Assembly (NCBI GenBank): GCA_011391635.1
Contig: JAABQD010000001.1
Coordinates: forward strand, 226,752-290,751
Source of the DNA: Sulfurimonas sp.
GTDB taxonomy: Bacteria; Campylobacterota; Campylobacteria; Campylobacterales; Sulfurimonadaceae
Reading direction: 5' to 3'
Length of the DNA: 64,000 nucleotides
Shown here one piece after another: positions 37,997 through 47,636 of this stretch. The stretch's first letter is position 1; every line of letters starts with the position of its first letter. A program made the position numbers and the translations under genes. Below the pieces are notes generated by a model, which saw nothing but the letters and a program-made list of their open reading frames with translations, made no database searches and had not been told where the DNA came from.

Positions 37997-38494
37997 AACT
38001 TTAATTTTGAGTAAGATATCCTCTTTTTCTTTAAAATTCACATGAACTAAAAAAAGTTCACTACTTGTATTTGCATCAGATTTATAAACTCTAAAAGCAC
38101 TCACTTTACCAAGAGAATCGACACTAAACTCGCTCTCAACACTCAGAGGATAGGAGAGTGGTTTGAGGGATTCTAATCTATACAGTTTATGATTTTTAAT
38201 TATATAGGCAAGGTAGGGATTATATCTTTTATGTAGAGAGTTTGTGCTTTGCATAAAAACTGCATCCTCTTTTGTATCTTGATTTTGTATGGTTATAGAT
38301 TGAGAAAGAGCCAAAGAAAAATCTAAAAAAATGATTTTTTTGAGTGATTCTTCCTCTTTGAGAGTTGCAACTTCTTGTTTGTAGAAGCTGTTGGAGTGAT
38401 TCAGCGAAGCGTAACTTTTGTATAAAAATAGCATCATGATAGATAAAATAGTGATAGAGATAAGGAGTTCAATAAGCGTAAATCCTTTTCTCAT
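37982..38494 (-). CDS. Type II secretion minor pseudopilin (GspJ position)
   Basis: A 170-residue prepilin-like protein. The type III signal MRKG-FTLIELL is cut after Gly by a prepilin peptidase (not in the window), followed by a 20-residue hydrophobic helix. It probably caps the pseudopilus tip with GspI and GspK. I name it GspJ from its place as last gene after the GspI-like one; the sequence alone does not separate I, J and H. Confidence 0.75.
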   Translation of the reverse strand: MRKGFTLIELLISITILSIMMLFLYKSYASLNHSNSFYKQEVATLKEEESLKKIIFLDFSLALSQSITIQNQDTKEDAVFMQSTNSLHKRYNPYLAYIIKNHKLYRLESLKPLSYPLSVESEFSVDSLGKVSAFRVYKSDANTSSELFLVHVNFKEKEDILLKIKVLNQN

Positions 38495-38964
38495 GGTTCT
38501 ACTCTCAGTCGTAAAAGAGCCAGAGATGTATCATTGAGTTGCATTATAGTTTTACCTATCTCAAAAACCACATTTGTGTTTACTTTCTCGGTCTCTTTTT
38601 CTTCAATCTCTTTCCCTTTAATTTTCTCTTTGCCGCTATCTTCATACTTACTCAAATCTATTTTTTCAACCTTTTGATAGATGATTGTGATATTTTTACT
38701 TTCGAGTTCTCTTAGCAAATCATCATCTATTTTAAAATCATTTACTAAATTATTTATGCCAATGGTTTGTGTTTCTAATCCATAATCGGAATTAGCAATT
38801 AGGAATGAAGCATAGGAATGGATTCCTTTTTGTTTTTTGAGTGCTGAAAATATGTGTGTATTGTTTGCAAACATCTCTAAAAGTGCCAATATGACCACGG
38901 ATATAATCATAACCGCAACCATTACCTCTATGAGGGTAAAGGCTCGTTTAGCTTTTTTATGCAT
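38491..38964 (-). CDS. Type II secretion minor pseudopilin (GspI position)
   Basis: A 157-residue prepilin-like protein: basic leader MHKKAKRA, cleavage motif FTLIEVMVAVMIIS and a hydrophobic helix with Glu5. The C-terminal half has a lysine/glutamate-rich stretch (KEKIKGKEIEEKETEK) unusual for pseudopilins. It overlaps gspE by 8 bp and gspJ by 4 bp, so the end of the operon is tightly coupled. Confidence 0.75.
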   Translation of the reverse strand: MHKKAKRAFTLIEVMVAVMIISVVILALLEMFANNTHIFSALKKQKGIHSYASFLIANSDYGLETQTIGINNLVNDFKIDDDLLRELESKNITIIYQKVEKIDLSKYEDSGKEKIKGKEIEEKETEKVNTNVVFEIGKTIMQLNDTSLALLRLRVEP

Positions 38965-40468
38965 GTCCTAGACCGATTCGTATTGCTTCATCCAGAGATG
39001 TCTCAGCGTTAAGCAACATCTGTGAGAGTTGATAGGCGATTGTTTTAAGTCCATCTTTTTCCAAGGCTGTTTTAATCGTATGTTCATCTGTTGAAGTGAC
39101 GAGTAAATCTCTTACTTTATCATTCATAACCAAAAGTTCGCCGATAGAGCGACGACCGCTGTAGCCACTGTAATTACACGCCTTACAGCCAACAGATTTA
39201 TATATTTTTGCATTTTTGTCTAAGTTGTAATATTCTGAGAACTCTTCTGCTATTGCATCCTCTTCCTTGCACTCGTGACACAAAACACGAACAAGTCTCT
39301 GAGCCAATATTCCAAGAAGTGAAGAGGAGATTAAAAAGGGTTGGATTTTCATATCTGAGAGTCTTGAAATGGTTGCTGCTGCTGAATTTGTATGAAGCGT
39401 TGAAAAAACTAAGTGACCTGTGAGTGCTGCACGAACAGCAATTGCGGCTGTTTCTTCATCACGAATTTCCCCTATCATAATCACATCAGGGTCTTGTCGT
39501 AAAATTGAGCGAAGTGCTGCGGCAAAAGTAAGTCCCACTTTTTCATTTACTTGAATTTGGGCAATGTTATCTGACTTATACTCTACTGGGTCTTCAACGG
39601 TTAAGAGGTTTTTATGTGGCTCTTCTACTTCTCTTAAAAATGAGTGTAGAGAGGTTGTTTTACCACTTCCTGTTGGTCCCGTGACTAAGATAATACCATG
39701 TGAAGAGCGAAGAAGTTTTTTTACATCCCCTATGATTTCATTATCAAATCCTAATTCATCGATTTGAGGTATTTGAGAGCTTTGCATCAAAAGCCTCATA
39801 ACAACTCGCTCCCCATAAAAAGTTGGCAAAATCGAGACACGCACATCGAGGGTTTCCCCTGCAATTTTTATTTGTGTTCGCCCATCTTGAGGAACTCTTT
39901 TTTCTGAAATGTCGAGGTTAGATATAACTTTTATACGGCTGACAATAAGATTGATAACTTTTTTGTCTAAATCTGCATTTTTGATTAGCATACCATCGAT
40001 ACGAAATCTAACTTCGCCTCGTTTTTCTTGTACCTCTATGTGAATATCTGAAGCCCTTTTTTTGATAGCCTGATAAAAAAGAGCATTCACGAATTTGATT
40101 ATTGGAGCAGATTCTTCACTTGTCAAAATATCAGAAGAAGTTCGTAAAAAGTCTGTCAAAGAGAGTTCATCTTCCCCCTCTTCTTGATTCTCTTGCATGG
40201 TCTCTATTGCTTTATCTGTTCTTAGCTCTAAAAAACGGTTGTAAAGTCTATCATAGGAGTCTTCATCTAGCATGTACAGAGGGTATCTATTTTCTAATTT
40301 TGAGTAATAATTACTTGCTTGAACTAAGTAACGCTCACACATAAAAGCGGTAACTTCGCCATTGAACTCACTAAAAAGGAGATAGTTTTTGACACTAATA
40401 TCAATGGGTATATCCAAAGGTTCAAAAATTTCAAGTTTGAGATTGTGAAGAGGTTCGAGAGAGAGCAT
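38957..40468 (-). CDS. gspE: Type II secretion ATPase GspE
   Basis: A 503-residue assembly ATPase: N-terminal GspE_N region (about 1-110), Walker A VTGPTGSGKTTS, Asp box, Walker B IMIGEIRDEETA, and a C-terminal zinc-binding tetracysteine (CHEC then CKAC). It powers pseudopilus extension from the cytoplasm. Its counterpart in Campylobacter jejuni transformation is CtsE. It abuts gspD with no gap. Confidence 0.93.
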   Translation of the reverse strand: MLSLEPLHNLKLEIFEPLDIPIDISVKNYLLFSEFNGEVTAFMCERYLVQASNYYSKLENRYPLYMLDEDSYDRLYNRFLELRTDKAIETMQENQEEGEDELSLTDFLRTSSDILTSEESAPIIKFVNALFYQAIKKRASDIHIEVQEKRGEVRFRIDGMLIKNADLDKKVINLIVSRIKVISNLDISEKRVPQDGRTQIKIAGETLDVRVSILPTFYGERVVMRLLMQSSQIPQIDELGFDNEIIGDVKKLLRSSHGIILVTGPTGSGKTTSLHSFLREVEEPHKNLLTVEDPVEYKSDNIAQIQVNEKVGLTFAAALRSILRQDPDVIMIGEIRDEETAAIAVRAALTGHLVFSTLHTNSAAATISRLSDMKIQPFLISSSLLGILAQRLVRVLCHECKEEDAIAEEFSEYYNLDKNAKIYKSVGCKACNYSGYSGRRSIGELLVMNDKVRDLLVTSTDEHTIKTALEKDGLKTIAYQLSQMLLNAETSLDEAIRIGLGHA

Positions 40469-42355
40469 CTATTTGTCTCCGCCGGGAACATTCGAGAGTT
40501 CATTTGTACCCATTGGTGTCTCTTGGCTTTTTTCTTCTATTTTTTTGAAAATCTTTTTGTTGTACTCTTCTTGAATATTTGTTAAAAGTCCTAAATCTTT
40601 TTGGAGTTGCGATAATTTTTCACTTTTATCTATAACATAGGGGGTTAAAATGACTATTAGATTATCTTGTTCATTTGAAGTAGTTGTTGATGAAAACAAA
40701 TATTCTCCAAAAAGTGGAATATCTCCTAAGAGAGGTACTTTGCTTGTGGATGTTGCAGCATAACTCTTCACTAGCCCACCGATAATAATATCTTCGCCGT
40801 TTCTCAAAATAGCTTGAGTTTTTACCTCCTGTTTTGAAGTTTCTGGTTGTCTCACAGATTCTCCAGAAGCATTAAGACCACTATCTGTAATATTTTCTAA
40901 AACTGTTTCAACATCTAGAGTTACTTTATCGATTGATGAGACACGAGGTTTTATTTTTAATTTTAAACCTACATCTTCTCTTTTATAACTATTTGCCAGT
41001 CCTATGCTTGAGACAGAGTTTGTATTGGAGATGGAACCAGTTGCAATAGAAATAGTTTTACCAACATAGATGGAAGAATCTTTGTTATTTACACAAAGAA
41101 TAGATGGATTTGAAACGGATTGTGCAGCCCCATTCGTTTGAAGAAAATCAAGTGTTGCCCCCAAAGCTAATGCACTCATAGTTTTAGATCCTATTGCTCC
41201 TAAAGCATTTGTGATAGCAACCGATGATAATTTTGTAAGCTCTGAATCGCCAAAATTAGCACTCATTGCATATATACCAGAGGATGAAACATCACCAGCA
41301 GAAAATCCATACTTAAGACCTAGACTTTCTGCATTTTTTTTATTAATATTTATTACTCTCGCTTGCACATACACTTGATATTTTTCTGTATCAAGTTCAT
41401 CGATGATATATTTAATCCCTTTGACAGCTTCTGCTTCTCCAGTCACAATAATAGCATTGACCTCTTCACTCATTGAAACATTGGGTTTGAGCGAAGGGTC
41501 GGGATAGGTTTGTTTAGAGATAATTTCTGTGAGACTTCCTAAGACAGATTTCGCATCTGAGTTTTTGAGATTGAATATCTGCACTGTATTATTGATATTG
41601 GATTCAACATCAAGTTTTTTGATGAGAGACTCAATCTCTTTTGCATTTTCTGAATTTGCAATAGCAATGAGTGAGTTTGTATTTTCATCTAAAAAGATTT
41701 TTACGACATCTGCAGCTACTTGTTCATTAAAGAGAGATTTTGCTATATCTGTCACTTTTACTTGAAGTTTTTTAGGGTCTGCAAATTTAATAGGTACAAT
41801 TTTAACGATTGCTAAGTTATTTGTATCTATATCTTGAATCACTTTTTTGATAGTTTCTATATTTTTTGGATAGTCTGTAATGAGGAGTGTGTTGCTCTCT
41901 TTCATTGTCATAAGTTTTGCGGTTTTTGAGATGAGGTAGCGAACTTTTGCGGCTATGACATCTACATTTTCTCCATTGACAGCTATGGCTTGTGTGACCA
42001 TAATCGAGCCATCAAGATTTTGCCCTTGCTTGACTACTTTGACATTACTTTGAGCAGCATCGGCGGAGCGAACAATCTCATAGAGTGAGCCATTCTGGAC
42101 AAGTGTAAAGCCTTTTGACTCCAAAACAGAGATTAAAATCCCCATAAGTTCATCATCATATACCGCAGTGGAACTCACAAAATCTACAGTACCTGCTATC
42201 TTATTTGTAAGTAAAATATTTTTGTTTGTCGTTTTAGATACTAGCTTGATGAAATCTTCTATCTCTAAGTTTGAAAAATTTACATTGACCTGCTCGCGTG
42301 CGGATAAACTCAACGCCAAAACTGCTGTTAAAAATACGCCTTTAATGAATCTCAT
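40469..42355 (-). CDS. gspD: Type II secretion secretin GspD
   Basis: A 628-residue secretin: signal peptide (about 1-20, cut near SLSAREQ), periplasmic N0/N1-N3 domains, and the C-terminal secretin channel with VPLLGDIPLFGEYLF. It forms the outer-membrane gate through which substrates, or incoming DNA if it serves like CtsD, pass. The last 40 residues are charged, possibly a pilotin-binding tail. It overlaps the gspC end by 14 bp. Confidence 0.93.
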   Translation of the reverse strand: MRFIKGVFLTAVLALSLSAREQVNVNFSNLEIEDFIKLVSKTTNKNILLTNKIAGTVDFVSSTAVYDDELMGILISVLESKGFTLVQNGSLYEIVRSADAAQSNVKVVKQGQNLDGSIMVTQAIAVNGENVDVIAAKVRYLISKTAKLMTMKESNTLLITDYPKNIETIKKVIQDIDTNNLAIVKIVPIKFADPKKLQVKVTDIAKSLFNEQVAADVVKIFLDENTNSLIAIANSENAKEIESLIKKLDVESNINNTVQIFNLKNSDAKSVLGSLTEIISKQTYPDPSLKPNVSMSEEVNAIIVTGEAEAVKGIKYIIDELDTEKYQVYVQARVININKKNAESLGLKYGFSAGDVSSSGIYAMSANFGDSELTKLSSVAITNALGAIGSKTMSALALGATLDFLQTNGAAQSVSNPSILCVNNKDSSIYVGKTISIATGSISNTNSVSSIGLANSYKREDVGLKLKIKPRVSSIDKVTLDVETVLENITDSGLNASGESVRQPETSKQEVKTQAILRNGEDIIIGGLVKSYAATSTSKVPLLGDIPLFGEYLFSSTTTSNEQDNLIVILTPYVIDKSEKLSQLQKDLGLLTNIQEEYNKKIFKKIEEKSQETPMGTNELSNVPGGDK

Positions 42356-43154
42356 ATATTAATTCCTTTTCTTGATTTTCTCGTATGACTACGATTTGAA
42401 TTGTCTCTATTTTATCTATATCTTTATAGAGTTCTATTGCATCTTTGTAGGACTGAAGTAGAACATTGTTTAACTTTATAATCACATCATTCTCTAATAA
42501 GCCCAAAGCGGCAAATTTAGATTTAGGATTGATTTTAGTCACTTTAAAACCTGCAATCTTATCTCCATCCTTGACTTCAACGATTGAGATATCTTTCCAT
42601 ATCGCTTGAGGATCTTTTGCAAAAAAATTCATATCTTCGCGTGAAACTTTACTGACACTATTTTCGCTATTTTGTGGAGGTAATGATGATAAATCTTTGC
42701 CTATTTTTTCCAATTCTAATATAAACTCTTTAGAATCTTTCTCAAAGATAACATTAGAGAGTTCTACAGACTTAAGCGTATAGCCTTGATAAATCTCTCC
42801 AATTGCGATAATCGAAGTTTTTTTAGGTTCTGATTTGAGTGCAACAATTGCATAACCATCTTCATAACTTGCATATAAACCTTTCAAAACCATATTTGTG
42901 ATATTGATACTTCCTGAACCACTTATGTTGTTGGCGTTGAGGGAGCTATTTTTTTGTTTCTCTTTGGAAGGTGCTATCATGTTTGTAAAATCAACTCTTT
43001 GGTATTTTGGCTCATAATTTTTTTTCACATTAAGTTCAACTCCATCACTTGGAAGATACCACCACATGCCAAGAGAAATAACTTTTGCAAACCCCAAAAG
43101 CAGAAGCAATTTTGTCAAAACTACAAGAAACTTAGAATGAGACATTTTTATCAT
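42342..43154 (-). CDS. gspC: Type II secretion inner-membrane protein GspC
   Basis: A 270-residue protein: one N-terminal membrane segment (about 8-29), a homology region (about 75-145, GLYASYEDGYAIVALKS) that would bind the secretin N0 domain, and a C-terminal PDZ domain (about 190-268: ALGLLENDVIIKLNNVLLQSYKDAIELYKDI). It links the inner platform to the secretin and helps choose substrates, favouring true secretion. The ATG has GGGGAG 7 nt upstream. One repeat core codes for LGMWW in the membrane segment. Confidence 0.85.
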   Translation of the reverse strand: MIKMSHSKFLVVLTKLLLLLGFAKVISLGMWWYLPSDGVELNVKKNYEPKYQRVDFTNMIAPSKEKQKNSSLNANNISGSGSINITNMVLKGLYASYEDGYAIVALKSEPKKTSIIAIGEIYQGYTLKSVELSNVIFEKDSKEFILELEKIGKDLSSLPPQNSENSVSKVSREDMNFFAKDPQAIWKDISIVEVKDGDKIAGFKVTKINPKSKFAALGLLENDVIIKLNNVLLQSYKDAIELYKDIDKIETIQIVVIRENQEKELIYEIH

Positions 43155-43671
43155 AAATATACTCCCCGCTCTCTGTTTTACTCATATTTTGGAGTGTTGT
43201 TTTGTACTCTTTGAGCATTTTATCCGAAGGTACAAGCTCTATGTGTACTGTTTTTTCAAAGATTTGCAACCTTGCTTGTGCTTCTCCAAACTCTCCGCTG
43301 AGTGAAGCGTTAATGAAAAAAGGGTCAAAAAGAGTATAACTTATCTCTGCCATTGCGACATGCTGTGGAACGAGGGATTTTATAGCACTTGAGAGCGTGA
43401 TATTTTCAAAAGAGATTGCATTGTAAAGAGCAAACATTTTGAAATGTATCTGCTCTATAGTTGCACTTTCAATCGATTTCAAAGAGAGCGTTGCATGATT
43501 GACATCCAAGGTAAAACCTTTATCCACAACCTCTTCTGAGCTGAGAATAATGGCATGTGGAACAAGCAAATTTTCTACAAAATAGTAGAGATTTTGTTTA
43601 GGCATAAAGTACATCAAAGCTAGGAGAAAAAAGAGCGTGTAGCTCAGGAGTCGTATGAGTTTTTTTACCAT
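43132..43671 (-). CDS. GspN-like type II secretion protein
   Basis: A 179-residue protein with one N-terminal membrane segment (about 8-26) and a beta-rich periplasmic domain. The gene position between gspM and gspC and the length suggest a short GspN/AsmA-like component, a non-essential accessory in other systems. The sequence match is weak, so position carries most of the call. One repeat core codes LVPHAI. It overlaps gspC by 23 bp and gspM by 7 bp. Confidence 0.6.
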   Translation of the reverse strand: MVKKLIRLLSYTLFFLLALMYFMPKQNLYYFVENLLVPHAIILSSEEVVDKGFTLDVNHATLSLKSIESATIEQIHFKMFALYNAISFENITLSSAIKSLVPQHVAMAEISYTLFDPFFINASLSGEFGEAQARLQIFEKTVHIELVPSDKMLKEYKTTLQNMSKTESGEYIYDKNVSF

Positions 43672-44072
43672 GTTATCTCCATCTCAAAACTTACATTTGT
43701 CGCACTTAGTTTTTTTATCTCCATAGCTTTGATAGTATATAAACCGTTGAGGAGTTTGCTCATTAAAGAGTTTAAGGCTTCCAAATCCATGCTTGAAGAG
43801 CGAAGCAGGATACTTGTTGTTTTTATATCTTGTTCTATTTTTGCAGAGCCAAGAGAGGATTGTTCCAAAACCCTCTTAAGAGCTTTTTGTACTTTTGCTT
43901 TCTCTTCATAAACTTCTTTGAGTCCACTCAAGCCAAGTGCAATCTCTTTGGTTTCTTTATAGCTTTGGCGAACTTCTGTTAATTCATTTTTGGCATCGTT
44001 GAGTTTAAAGAGAACAAAAAGCAAAATAAAAACGAGCAATACGCCTATATGCAAAGGATTAATGCGATTCAT
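43665..44072 (-). CDS. GspM-like type II secretion protein
   Basis: About 135 residues: short cytoplasmic tail, one membrane segment (about 7-24), coiled coil (KLNDAKNELTEVRQSYKETKE) and a small C-terminal ferredoxin-like fold, the plan of GspM/PilO. It would pair with GspL to anchor GspE. I choose the ATG at 44072 because it overlaps the gspL stop as ATGA; a TTG start at 44093 is open but lacks support. The ribosome site falls in a repeat motif (TGTGGAAA). Confidence 0.68.
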   Translation of the reverse strand: MNRINPLHIGVLLVFILLFVLFKLNDAKNELTEVRQSYKETKEIALGLSGLKEVYEEKAKVQKALKRVLEQSSLGSAKIEQDIKTTSILLRSSSMDLEALNSLMSKLLNGLYTIKAMEIKKLSATNVSFEMEITW

Positions 44073-44998
44073 AGTGAAATTTCCACATGCCAAGATTTAT
44101 CTTTGAAAAAAGATTTAAAGTTGATATTTTGCTCTTGCAATGTTTTAAGAATATTTGTCTCTGTCCCTTCGGCAATACCACTGAAATCTGCCTGTAAGGT
44201 ATTGTTTTTAAAATTTACTTTTGTGAGTTCTTGAGACGGAGTGAGTTTAAGAGCTAAAAGCAAAGCGAGAGTCTCTCTCAATTTGATTTGATTTGTGTAA
44301 AGTGTATCATACTTTTTCAGTATAGCACTATTTTGCATCATGGTAGATTTGAGATTATATTTACTGAAAAGTTCATCTTTAAGTTGTGTCATTTCGCTGA
44401 TTTTGTAGGAGGTTATAAAGTATTCCGCAGTGATGAGAGAGATGAGAACAAGAAGAACGGTTCCAATTTTAAATAAACTTTTGCTATCGACTACATGCCC
44501 AAACTGCTGGAGTGTTATGGAGTGTTTTGAGAGTTGTATATCTCTAAAATTGAGCTTACTTATATCTTGCACCCAAAGAGATGGGACGATTACAACTATC
44601 TCCTCTTTGACATAAATGCTTTGTGACGCATTTATCTTGATTGCACCCTCTATGGTATCAAACTCACTTTGAGCAAAATGAACGGAGGCAACATTAGAGA
44701 GAGATATATTCTTTTGTGAGAGCAAATCCAATATTTTTTTGTCTTCATAGGCAAATATAAAAAAATCATCGCTCTTTTTATAGGCACTATAACTATAATT
44801 TCCATTTGGTAAAATCTCTTCAAAAAGGGAGGGAAGAAGCTTTTTAACATCTCGCACATTTTGAAGAGGCAATGAGACTTTTTTGACCCAATAAAGTGAT
44901 GGAGAAAGTATAATATTAAATTTGTCATCGGCATGTGGAACAACTGTTTCATGGTCTAAAAAGAGACTCTGATACCGTTTTTTAAATTTCGTAAACAA
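44069..44998 (-). CDS. GspL-like type II secretion protein
   Basis: About 309 residues: a cytoplasmic actin-like domain (about 15-170), one membrane segment near 190-205 (GTVLLVLISLITAEYF) and a periplasmic coiled coil and ferredoxin-like domain. GspL recruits the GspE ATPase to the inner membrane. A TTG at 44998 with AAGG 8 nt upstream is my preferred start; an ATG at 45034 would overlap gspK by 53 bp. Two repeat cores fall in the gene (VVPHADD and SWHVEISL). Confidence 0.7.
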   Translation of the reverse strand: MFTKFKKRYQSLFLDHETVVPHADDKFNIILSPSLYWVKKVSLPLQNVRDVKKLLPSLFEEILPNGNYSYSAYKKSDDFFIFAYEDKKILDLLSQKNISLSNVASVHFAQSEFDTIEGAIKINASQSIYVKEEIVVIVPSLWVQDISKLNFRDIQLSKHSITLQQFGHVVDSKSLFKIGTVLLVLISLITAEYFITSYKISEMTQLKDELFSKYNLKSTMMQNSAILKKYDTLYTNQIKLRETLALLLALKLTPSQELTKVNFKNNTLQADFSGIAEGTETNILKTLQEQNINFKSFFKDKSWHVEISL

Positions 44999-45896
44999 AA
45001 TGAGAACCTTTTTTCGTAGATATATCGTATTCAAACTCTATTGTTGCACTTTGGGAATCTTGAGAGATATCGACCAAAACATCTAAATAAGGCTCAAAAT
45101 AACTTGTGTTAAATAGAGCAAGTGCTATTTTTTCTTCATCACTCAGGTCTAACTCCTCTAGGCTATTGTAAGCTCCACCACCAAGACTGAGTTGTTCTGC
45201 TCTTGTTTTATCACATCTTAGCATCATTTCCCATAGTTGTGGTGTTGCGTAATTTAAATCGATGAGATAGTTTTGATTTTTTGAGAAGTAAAATAGAGTA
45301 TCAAAATCTATATTTTTGATGTTGTTGTCATGGTAGGTTTGCATATAAAAACTATTGATAGTATCTAAGTGTTTTTTAGACGCAATGTAATCTCGAAAAA
45401 GTGTAGGATTTTCATTGAATATCGCACTGTTATAACTGCCATCCTCTTTGATTTTGCCCATGTTATCAAGGAGTATTTTCATATACTCTCCGCCATTCAT
45501 TCGATTTTGATTCAAATATTCTTGTAAAACATCTCTTTGTTTTGTGCTATTGGCATCCGCTAGAGTATTTGGATTGAACTTGGCTCTGGCACTTTTTACT
45601 TGTATGCCCACTTTTATACCCGAACTCTCAAAGGGAATAAATGCAGCAGTCGATAAAAAGACAAAAAGTCCTTGGCTTGTTCTTCCTGTAGCGACTTGAT
45701 TTAACTCTTGTGAGGTTTGCAAAATGGTTAAAACATCATTTAAAATCATACTTGTTTGGAGCATAAATTTTTCATTTTCCACATGCCAAGATGCTTCCTT
45801 GACTTGTTTGAGTCCAATGCCGATAGCAACAGTAATCGCCATAACAAAAAAAACTGTAATGAGCAGAGCGATTCCTCTCTTTTTGAAGTTCCACAT
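44982..45896 (-). CDS. gspK: Type II secretion minor pseudopilin GspK
   Basis: About 304 residues, the large minor pseudopilin. The N-terminus MWNFKKRGIALLITVFF carries the prepilin-like segment; as usual for GspK there is no standard Glu5 phenylalanine signal. The large insert region (YNSLEELDLSDEEKIALALF) resembles the GspK helical domain. It forms the pseudopilus tip with I and J. The ATG at 45896 sits inside a repeat core (45891-45899); a TTG at 45914 is the alternative. A second core codes SWHVEN. Confidence 0.78.
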   Translation of the reverse strand: MWNFKKRGIALLITVFFVMAITVAIGIGLKQVKEASWHVENEKFMLQTSMILNDVLTILQTSQELNQVATGRTSQGLFVFLSTAAFIPFESSGIKVGIQVKSARAKFNPNTLADANSTKQRDVLQEYLNQNRMNGGEYMKILLDNMGKIKEDGSYNSAIFNENPTLFRDYIASKKHLDTINSFYMQTYHDNNIKNIDFDTLFYFSKNQNYLIDLNYATPQLWEMMLRCDKTRAEQLSLGGGAYNSLEELDLSDEEKIALALFNTSYFEPYLDVLVDISQDSQSATIEFEYDISTKKGSHFVYEI

Positions 45897-45903
45897 GCCA
45901 AGC

Positions 45904-47118
45904 CTACCCAACACTCATAGAAAAAATCGGTAAAAGCATAGCAGCGACTATAAATCCAATGCTTCCGCCCACAAAAAGCATAAGAGCAGGTTCAAGCAAT
46001 GTGAGGAGCATACTTACTTTGTCACGATTCTCTTCAAAGTAGAGTTCTGAAATATTGGTCAAAACGCTTTGTATCTGTGAAGTCTCTTCGCCTAGAGCGA
46101 TAGACTGGATAAAAGCGTAATCTATCTTCGTTTTTGATTCAAAGAGAGCATTTGAGAGAAGTTTTCCCTCAACTACTTTTTTTGCAGCAGTGCTAAAGAG
46201 TTCTTTTAAAACGAGGTTATTTAAAATATTTGCACTCAGTTGGATGGTCTGCACAAAAGGGACACCAGAGCGAGTGAGCAAAGAGGCAATGTAAGAGAAA
46301 CGGGCAAGTTCACTCTTTTGTGCTATTTCGCCAAAGAGAGGAAGTTTGAGGACGAGTTTATGTACTGCGTATGCAAAACCATAACTTTTTTGCATCAAAA
46401 AGATAAAACTAGTTGTCAATAAAAATAAAAAAGCGAGTATCGTTATAAAGTTATGGTTAAAAAAGTCACCCATGGCGATGACTACTTTGGTAGGCGTTGG
46501 AAGCTCTTGGTGCATACTCTCAAATATCCCTGTTATCTGTGGTACTACGAAGGCTAACATAAAGGAAATCATAAGAAGTGAGACGAGTATCATAAACGAT
46601 GGATAGGCAAAAGCTGCTTTTATCTCTTTGTTGATTTTGTTTTGTTCTTTTAAAAATCGGGAGAGTTCCATCAACACTTCATCCAAAATCCCACCACTCT
46701 CACTCACTTTGATAGATTGCTTGAAAAACTCAGGAAGTATCACGATACTTTGCGATTCAAGTGCGGTATAAAAATCTTTTCCCTCATCCAAATAGGTACT
46801 TACTGTATTTAAAAAAAGTTTCATTTTTTTGTTATTTCCATAGTGGGATTGCACTATTTTCAAAGCGGAAACGATGCTGATTCCAGAGCGGATGTACATC
46901 GCCAGTTCTCTTGATAAACTCGACAACTCTTTCGCAGAAATTTTGTATTTTCTACTAAAATCAAATCGTTCATAAAAGGCTAGAGTATCTTCTTCTATAC
47001 TTTGATAAATTATTTTTTTAGATTTGAGTTTACTTTTAGCTTCCTCTATGGATGTAGCTTCGATTTTTTCCCTGACTTTTTTACCCTCAGCATCAATACC
47101 ACGATATTTAAAAATCAT
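45904..47118 (-). CDS. gspF: Type II secretion inner-membrane platform GspF
   Basis: A 404-residue polytopic protein with two copies of the GspF cytoplasmic helical domain (about 60-185 and 262-385) and three membrane segments (about 160-185, 210-232 and 370-395). ESGGILDEVLMELSRFL and GEETSQIQSVLTNISELY are the paired signature segments. It is the platform that couples GspE to the growing pseudopilus; CtsF is the Campylobacter transformation counterpart. Its start overlaps the GspH end by 4 bp. Confidence 0.93.
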   Translation of the reverse strand: MIFKYRGIDAEGKKVREKIEATSIEEAKSKLKSKKIIYQSIEEDTLAFYERFDFSRKYKISAKELSSLSRELAMYIRSGISIVSALKIVQSHYGNNKKMKLFLNTVSTYLDEGKDFYTALESQSIVILPEFFKQSIKVSESGGILDEVLMELSRFLKEQNKINKEIKAAFAYPSFMILVSLLMISFMLAFVVPQITGIFESMHQELPTPTKVVIAMGDFFNHNFITILAFLFLLTTSFIFLMQKSYGFAYAVHKLVLKLPLFGEIAQKSELARFSYIASLLTRSGVPFVQTIQLSANILNNLVLKELFSTAAKKVVEGKLLSNALFESKTKIDYAFIQSIALGEETSQIQSVLTNISELYFEENRDKVSMLLTLLEPALMLFVGGSIGFIVAAMLLPIFSMSVG

Positions 47119-47633
47119 TTCATGACCTCTTGTATGAGCTTCTCTTTGGCATCTATGGCCTCTTCTAAGGAGGGATAAACTTTAACAGCTTCTAGGTAGG
47201 GTGAAAAATCGTACACTTTTTCTTGAAACTCTATGAACACCTGTTCTCCTACACCATTTTTATCGACTGCATAGGAGAAACAAACATCCTCTTCTACACC
47301 CTCTTGGTTAAAATAGACCTCTTTTTGCACTTCAAAAACACCTTGCAAAAAATCATATCTATACACTTTCACACTCTCATCCAAAAAATCTTCAAGTGTC
47401 GCTTCAACTTCGTCATCTAGCAAAACTTGACACTTAGAACAATCATCCAAGCACAAAAGTTTTGCGTTCTTGGCATGTGGAAATTGTTGCAAATATTTTT
47501 TTAAACTCTCTAAAGTCACCTTCTGTGTCTCATCGCCAATTCTCTGAAAATTACCAATCGCAAGGGTGTAAACCACACCAATAATCATAATGACAATGAG
47601 AAGTTCGATAAGAGTAAAAGCTTGACGCATCAA
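47115..47633 (-). CDS. Type II secretion minor pseudopilin (GspH position)
   Basis: A 172-residue prepilin-like protein: leader MMRQA, FTLIELLIVIMIIG and hydrophobic helix, then a beta-rich domain with a Cys pair (LCLDDCSKC). The second position after gspG suggests GspH. One repeat core codes QFPHAKN. It lies 3 bp after gspG. Confidence 0.75.
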   Translation of the reverse strand: MMRQAFTLIELLIVIMIIGVVYTLAIGNFQRIGDETQKVTLESLKKYLQQFPHAKNAKLLCLDDCSKCQVLLDDEVEATLEDFLDESVKVYRYDFLQGVFEVQKEVYFNQEGVEEDVCFSYAVDKNGVGEQVFIEFQEKVYDFSPYLEAVKVYPSLEEAIDAKEKLIQEVMK

Positions 47634-47636
47634 ATT